28,280 bases of DNA, taken from assembly GCA_022511355.1 (NCBI GenBank), contig JAFLRS010000005.1, positions 1 to 28,280 of the forward strand, written 5' to 3'. The first letter of the stretch is position 1; every line of letters starts with the position of its first letter. The notes below the pieces were generated by a model. It saw nothing but the letters and a program-made list of their open reading frames with translations. It searched no databases and was not told the DNA's origin. This document shows, piece after piece, positions 24,241 to 28,280 of this stretch. The translations under genes were made by a program, and so were the position numbers. This DNA is from Alistipes sp. (GTDB lineage: Bacteria > Bacteroidota > Bacteroidia > Bacteroidales > Rikenellaceae).

Positions 24241-25779
24241 CTATTTGCCCCAGCCGTCACGGTCGAGAGTGCGGTAGTTGATGGCCTCCGAAATATGGGC
24301 GGCCCCTATGTCGGCGGCACCCTCCAAATCGGCAATCGTCCGGGCCACCTTCACTATGCGGTCGTAGGCCCGCGCCGAAAGCGAAAGACGGTCCATGGCA
24401 CGTTCGAGCAATCCGCGCGCACCCGCATCCAGAACGCAATACTCGCGCAGCATACGGCTGTTCATCATCGAATTGGTGTAGACGCCCGTACCCGCGAAAC
24501 GGCGCTGCTGAATCTCACGCGCACGCATGACACGCTCGCGGATAACGGCACTCGGTTCTTCGCTTCGGTCCGAAGTCATCTCCGAAATCGAAACGGGAGT
24601 GACCTCGATATGCAGGTCGATGCGGTCGAGCAGTGGACCCGAAATGCGGGACATATAGTGGTGAACGGCCGAACGTGAACAGGTACATTCGCGTGAGGGG
24701 TGGTTGTAGAATCCGCACGGACACGGATTCATCGCGGCCACGAGGGTGAAGTTCGCCGGATATTCGACGCTGTAACGCGCCCGCGAAACCGTAATCTTAC
24801 GCTCTTCGAGAGGCTGACGCAGCACCTCGAGGGCATTGCGTCCGAATTCGGGGAGTTCGTCCATGAACAGAACGCCGTTGTGTGCCAGCGACACCTCGCC
24901 CGGATGCGGCGACTGACCGCCTCCTATCAGAGCCACCTGCGAAGTAAGATGATGCGGCGCACGGAAGGGACGGCACACGAGCAGACCCGACGCCGCTCCG
25001 AGCTTGCCGGCCACGGAGTGTATTTTGGTGCATTCGAGCGCCTCATCCACCGACATCGGCGGCAGAATCGTGGGCAGACGACGCGCAAGCATGGTCTTTC
25101 CCGAACCCGGGGCACCTATCATTATGACGTTGTGACCGCCGGCAGCCGCAATCTCCAGCGCGCGTTTTACATTGGCCTGACCCCGCACATCGGCGAAATC
25201 CTCGGCATAGCGGTTCATCGCACTCTCCTCCTCGGCGCGGGTGACGTGCCTGACGGGAGCTATATCCACGAATCCGTTCAGATAGCCCGCGGCCTCGGCC
25301 AGACTCCCCACCGGAATGACATCGATGCCCTCCACCACGGCACCCTCGACGGCATTGTCGGCCGGCAGAATCACCCGCCGCAACCCCTCGCGTCGGGCAC
25401 GGTCCACCATCGGAAGCACCCCCTTCACCGCCTTCACGCCGCCGTCGAGCGACAATTCGCCGATAAGCATCGTGGTCGGCAGCAGTTCGGCCGAAATCTG
25501 TTCGGTGCCGGCAAGTATTCCGATTGCGATGGGCAGGTCGAAAGCGGTTCCCTCCTTGCGCAAATCGGCAGGAGCCAGATTGACCACAATCTTCTTGGAA
25601 CTCATCTTGTACTGCGAATTGCCGAATGCGGCACGTATCCGCTCCTGACTCTCCTTGACCGCATTGTCGGGCAAACCTACCAGATAAAGCCCCAATGCCC
25701 CGCCCGAAACATTGACCTCAACCTCGACAGGCAGAGCGTCGATGCCCGAAATCGTTCCTGCATAAGTCCTTACGAACAT
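24241..25779 (-). CDS. comM: YifB/ComM-family Mg-chelatase-like AAA+ ATPase
   Basis: The product is 512 residues, the usual length. The N-terminal Lon-protease-like domain (ChlI, about 1-175) includes VEVNVSGGALGLYLVGLPD and VNLAPADLRKEGTAFDLPIA. The AAA+ module follows, with Walker A IGAPGSGKT ending at residue 229 and PHPGEVSLAHNGVLFMDELPEF containing Walker B. CPCGFYNHPSRECTC and a C-terminal Mg-chelatase domain end the protein. In naturally competent bacteria ComM is a helicase promoting branch migration during integration of DNA; in others the role is unclear. It starts 24 bases after dnaB, so helicase and ATPase are probably co-expressed. Confidence 0.95.
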   Translation of the reverse strand: MFVRTYAGTISGIDALPVEVEVNVSGGALGLYLVGLPDNAVKESQERIRAAFGNSQYKMSSKKIVVNLAPADLRKEGTAFDLPIAIGILAGTEQISAELLPTTMLIGELSLDGGVKAVKGVLPMVDRARREGLRRVILPADNAVEGAVVEGIDVIPVGSLAEAAGYLNGFVDIAPVRHVTRAEEESAMNRYAEDFADVRGQANVKRALEIAAAGGHNVIMIGAPGSGKTMLARRLPTILPPMSVDEALECTKIHSVAGKLGAASGLLVCRPFRAPHHLTSQVALIGGGQSPHPGEVSLAHNGVLFMDELPEFGRNALEVLRQPLEERKITVSRARYSVEYPANFTLVAAMNPCPCGFYNHPSRECTCSRSAVHHYMSRISGPLLDRIDLHIEVTPVSISEMTSDRSEEPSAVIRERVMRAREIQQRRFAGTGVYTNSMMNSRMLREYCVLDAGARGLLERAMDRLSLSARAYDRIVKVARTIADLEGAADIGAAHISEAINYRTLDRDGWGK

Positions 25780-25803
25780 GATTCGAAATCGTTAAACGGT
25801 TAT

Positions 25804-27360
25804 CTAAAACGGAACGTCGTCGATACGCTGCGGAGTCCCGAAATTGCCGAATTCGTCGTTCACGCCCGAACCCAAAGCCGTAACCGCTCCCGTAACGCCT
25901 TCGCTCGCATAATCGTCGTACTGCTGCGACTCCACCGGCACCGGAGCGCCCGCATCGATGTCGGTAAAACGCGCCTGGTCCTTGATGAACCGCAGATTCA
26001 CATCGGTGACCGCACCGTTGCGGTGCTTGGCCAGAATAATCTCGGCCATGCCCGCCGTAGGCGTACCGTCCTCGGTCTGGGTGAAGCCGTAATACTCCGG
26101 ACGATGGATGAACGCCACGATATCGGCATCCTGCTCGATGGCTCCCGACTCCCGCAGGTCCGACAGCTGCGGACGCTTCGAACCGCCGCGCGCTTCGGCA
26201 CTTCGGTTGAGCTGCGAAAGGGCTATAATCGGCACGTCCAACTCCTTGGCGATAGCCTTGAGCGTTCGCGAAATGAATGCCACCTCCTGCTCGCGGTTTC
26301 CTTTCGAATCCTGCGTGCCGGTCATCAGCTGGAGGTAGTCTATAATGATGATTTTAATATCGTTGTGACGCTTCAGACGACGGGCCTTCGAACGGAATTC
26401 GAACACCGACAGCGCAGGCGTGTCGTCGATGAACAACGGAGCCGAAGCCAACGGCTTTACCGAATTTTCGAGGTGACGCCACTGTTCGGGCGTGAGTCGT
26501 CCGCTGCGGATATCCTCGCTGCGCAGACCCGTCTCGGCCACCACCAAACGCATCATCAGCTGCGTGGACGACATCTCGAGCGAAAAGAATGCCACTCCGT
26601 TTTCGTGTTCGATAGCCATGTTGCGGGCCATCGAGAGTACGAAAGCCGTCTTACCCATCGACGGACGAGCCGCCACGATGATAAGGTCCGAAGGCTGCCA
26701 ACCCAACGTAATGCGGTCGAGAGCCATGAATCCCGACGGCACGCCGTTGAAGGCTCCCGCATTCTTGCCCGCCTCCTCGATTTGCTGAATCGTGCGCCGC
26801 AGCACATCCTGCGACGACTGCACCGAACGTTTGACATGACCCTCCGCCACAGTGAAAATCGCACTCTCGGCAAGTGCTATCAAATCAGTGACATCGGTCT
26901 CGTCATCGTAGGAGCGGCGCTGAATCTCGATCGCCGAACGTATCAACTCGCGCTGCACATACTTCTGCGCCACGATTTTAGCGTGAAACTCCACATTCGC
27001 CGCCGAACCCACCAACTGCGTCAGCTGGGCCAGATAGGCCGCTCCGCCCACCTTCGCCAACTGCTTCTTCGCACGCAGCTTCTCGGTGACGGTATAGAGG
27101 TCTATCGGCTTCAGGTCGGCCGACAACTCCTCTATCGCGGCGTATATCAAACGATGCTCCTCGGTGTAGAACGCATCGGCCGTCACGAACTCCTGAACGG
27201 TGATGATACTGTCACGTTCGAGCATCAGGGCTCCCAGCACCGCCTTCTCGAGGTCGGTCGCCTGCGGCGGCACATTGCCCGAAACATCCGTCATCGCCTC
27301 ATACGCTTCGCGATTGCGTTCCGAACGGCCGTTATTGTAACTCTTCTTGTATTCTGCCAT
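25804..27360 (-). CDS. dnaB: Replicative DNA helicase DnaB
   Basis: The product is 518 residues. The N-terminal domain (about 30-140) includes PPQATDLEKAVLGALMLERD. The RecA-like domain has Walker A ARPSMGKT (231-238), FFSLEMSSTQLMMRL, Walker B IIIIDYLQLM, and the late block LSDLRESGAIEQDADIVAFI. It unwinds DNA at the replication fork as a hexamer. I chose the ATG at 27360. An in-frame start at 27423 lies upstream of the promoter, and a Met at 27372 would leave only a few leader bases. No intein is present: the Walker and DnaB core motifs run uninterrupted. It heads the dnaB-comM-phosphodiesterase unit. Confidence 0.97.
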   Translation of the reverse strand: MAEYKKSYNNGRSERNREAYEAMTDVSGNVPPQATDLEKAVLGALMLERDSIITVQEFVTADAFYTEEHRLIYAAIEELSADLKPIDLYTVTEKLRAKKQLAKVGGAAYLAQLTQLVGSAANVEFHAKIVAQKYVQRELIRSAIEIQRRSYDDETDVTDLIALAESAIFTVAEGHVKRSVQSSQDVLRRTIQQIEEAGKNAGAFNGVPSGFMALDRITLGWQPSDLIIVAARPSMGKTAFVLSMARNMAIEHENGVAFFSLEMSSTQLMMRLVVAETGLRSEDIRSGRLTPEQWRHLENSVKPLASAPLFIDDTPALSVFEFRSKARRLKRHNDIKIIIIDYLQLMTGTQDSKGNREQEVAFISRTLKAIAKELDVPIIALSQLNRSAEARGGSKRPQLSDLRESGAIEQDADIVAFIHRPEYYGFTQTEDGTPTAGMAEIILAKHRNGAVTDVNLRFIKDQARFTDIDAGAPVPVESQQYDDYASEGVTGAVTALGSGVNDEFGNFGTPQRIDDVPF

Positions 27361-27383
27361 ACCTGTTCGCATTTTTGCGCAAA

Positions 27384-27414
27384 CAAATGTAGACAATTTC
27401 GGCGAAAGCACAAA
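27384..27414 (-). promoter_or_regulatory. Consensus promoter of dnaB
   Basis: On the - strand, TTTG (27414-27411) and TACATTTG (27391-27384) are spaced by exactly 19 bases, fitting the Bacteroidota TTTG/TAnnTTTG consensus. The predicted start near 27379 gives a leader of about 19 bases to the ATG at 27360. This position decides the start codon, because it rules out the longer in-frame reading from 27423. Confidence 0.85.
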
Positions 27415-27499
27415 AGCCGACAACCTCCGCGATGTTCAAAACTTTGTCAAAAGCACTCTTTTTCGCACTCCGCAGCGCGGCATACACTTTCCTGCGGCG

Positions 27500-27564
27500 G
27501 TTGCGGGTGTTGAAAAAGAGTAGATAAAAAATGTGCCGCCAACAACCGCAACCCCTCTTTTTCA
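27500..27564. repeat. Interleaved inverted repeats in the dnaB/S46 divergent intergenic region
   Basis: Two inverted repeats alternate. GTTGCGGGTGTTG (27500-27512) pairs with CAACAACCGCAAC (27540-27552) at 12 of 13 positions. TGAAAAAGAG (27511-27520) pairs perfectly with CTCTTTTTCA (27555-27564). The order A-B-A'-B' is that of a pseudoknot or of two mutually exclusive stems. It lies between the divergent promoters, upstream of both. The rest of the gap (27424-27499) shows no gene I can support. Confidence 0.5.
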
Positions 27565-27574
27565 CCCCGCGGGT

Positions 27575-27605
27575 TTTGCGATTTCGGCAATTAAGAGTAT
27601 CTTTG
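27575..27605 (+). promoter_or_regulatory. Consensus promoter of the S46 peptidase gene
   Basis: TTTG (27575-27578) and TATCTTTG (27598-27605) are exactly 19 bases apart, a full match to the Bacteroidota consensus. The predicted start near 27610 gives a leader of about 40 bases to the ATG at 27650. Confidence 0.88.
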
Positions 27606-27649
27606 TACGAACCGGTACGAAAACGACAAACACGTACCTATTATATAAT

Positions 27650-28280
27650 ATGAAAAAATTCGTAATCACTCTGGCCATGATGCTCGCGGCAGCCCTCCCC
27701 GCAGCCGCCGACGAAGGTATGTGGCTTCCTTCGCTCATCTCGTCGCGCATTAAGGATATGCGCGCCAAAGGATTCAAACTCAAAGCCGAAGACATCTACT
27801 CCGTAAACAAAGCCTCGCTCAAGGATGCCGTCGTACTCTTCGGCGGAGGATGCACCGGCGAAATAGTGTCGGGACAGGGCCTCCTGCTCACCAACCACCA
27901 CTGCGGATACGGCTCGGTGCAGAAACTCTCCACCGTCGATCATGACTACCTCACCTACGGATTCTGGGCGAAATCGCAGGCCGAAGAGCTTCCGTGCGAC
28001 GGTCTGTGGGTGGACTTCCTCGTCAGAATGGAGGATATAACCGACCGCATAGCCGCCGGCGAAGACGAAAACGACATCAAAAATACGGCACGCAGCGAAG
28101 GTGCAGGCTATCATGCCTCGGTGGAGAAAATGTATTACGGAAATCAGATATTCCTGTTCGTATGGCAGCGTTTCGAAGATGTTCGCTTGGTAGGAACACC
28201 CCCCTCGGCCATCGGCAAATTCGGAGGCGATACCGACAACTGGATATGGCCGCGACATACAGGCGACTTCTCGGTATTCC
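27650..28280 (+). CDS. S46-family dipeptidyl peptidase (DPP7/DPP11 type), 5' part cut by the window end
   Basis: The frame stays open to the last base, giving 210 residues of a protein usually about 700 long. A signal peptide (MKKFVITLAMMLAAALPAAA) is followed by DEGMWLPSLI, the usual mature start of S46 enzymes. The catalytic His lies in LLTNHHCGYG (residues 79-88). The segment FGGDTDNWIWPRHTGDFSVF (191-210) is a family hallmark and probably supplies the catalytic Asp at 206. The catalytic Ser and the residue that distinguishes DPP7 from DPP11 specificity lie beyond the window. These periplasmic enzymes remove dipeptides from peptide N-termini for amino-acid nutrition. A full consensus promoter precedes the ATG. 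Confidence 0.95.
   Translation, partial: MKKFVITLAMMLAAALPAAADEGMWLPSLISSRIKDMRAKGFKLKAEDIYSVNKASLKDAVVLFGGGCTGEIVSGQGLLLTNHHCGYGSVQKLSTVDHDYLTYGFWAKSQAEELPCDGLWVDFLVRMEDITDRIAAGEDENDIKNTARSEGAGYHASVEKMYYGNQIFLFVWQRFEDVRLVGTPPSAIGKFGGDTDNWIWPRHTGDFSVF

Noticed and set aside
24700..27513. 937-codon open frame on the + strand opposite dnaB and comM
   Set aside because: Its product is rich in Arg, His and Gln with no domain or hydrophobic core, and it is antisense to two secure genes. It arises from codon choice in those genes.
27332..27565. 77-codon frame on the - strand overlapping the dnaB start
   Set aside because: It contains the dnaB promoter and leader and has basic, Cys-rich wording without family resemblance.
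27361..27649. Replication origin next to dnaB
   Set aside because: No DnaA-box cluster or AT-rich unwinding region is recognisable, and dnaA or dnaN are not here.

Overview
This window looks like a stretch of core chromosome from a member of the phylum Bacteroidota, most likely order Bacteroidales. Rikenellaceae/Alistipes-like is my guess from the moderately high GC and protein flavour, with low confidence on family. The evidence is: Bacteroidota-type promoters (TTTG, 19 bases, TAnnTTTG) in front of several genes; lineage-typical proteins (DUF3098, DUF4270, GldE, an S46 peptidase); and the gene order ftsX-DUF3098-uppP-truB-queA. Nothing mobile is visible: no IS, phage genes, tRNA, rRNA or CRISPR.

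Layout. Positions 1-11758 are read on the + strand: the 3' part of a YfhO-like membrane protein, then ftsX, DUF3098, uppP, truB and queA (cell envelope and tRNA modification). A promoter then precedes a half-length glycogen-synthase-like protein and an overlapping DUF4270 lipoprotein, followed by topA and a secreted C1 peptidase. A bidirectional terminator at 11780-11811 separates this block from everything up to 27360, which is read on the - strand. In transcription order the - strand holds two units. The first is dnaB, comM/yifB and a secreted nucleotide pyrophosphatase/phosphodiesterase, starting at a consensus promoter near 27384-27414 and ending at a terminator at 22768-22800. The second is murG, murC, ftsQ, ftsA, ftsZ, gldE and a phosphopantetheinyl transferase, starting at a consensus promoter at 22734-22764. 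A MATE transporter with its own promoter and an ACR3-type arsenite transporter follow. At 27598 a consensus + strand promoter drives an S46 dipeptidyl peptidase cut off by the window end.

How the genes work together. The - strand block is the distal half of a division/cell-wall cluster: MurG and MurC make peptidoglycan precursors, while FtsQ, FtsA and FtsZ build the division ring. On the + strand, UppP recycles the undecaprenyl carrier that MurG uses and FtsX is a division-associated permease.

The most interesting signals are in the divisome. FtsQ carries a charged, coiled-coil-like insertion of about 100 residues inside its periplasmic domain. FtsZ keeps its nucleotide-binding residues but departs from consensus in several otherwise conserved segments. 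FtsA has a Pro/Glu/Lys-rich tail of about 160 residues with an internal amphipathic segment. Together they may be a lineage-specific remodelled divisome. Other points are a probable leaderless mRNA for the MATE gene, a G-quadruplex/hairpin element in the 3' region of the phosphodiesterase unit, and a degenerate half glycogen synthase. No clearly new multi-gene defence or mobile system is visible. Comparisons with other organisms are from memory, not from an alignment.
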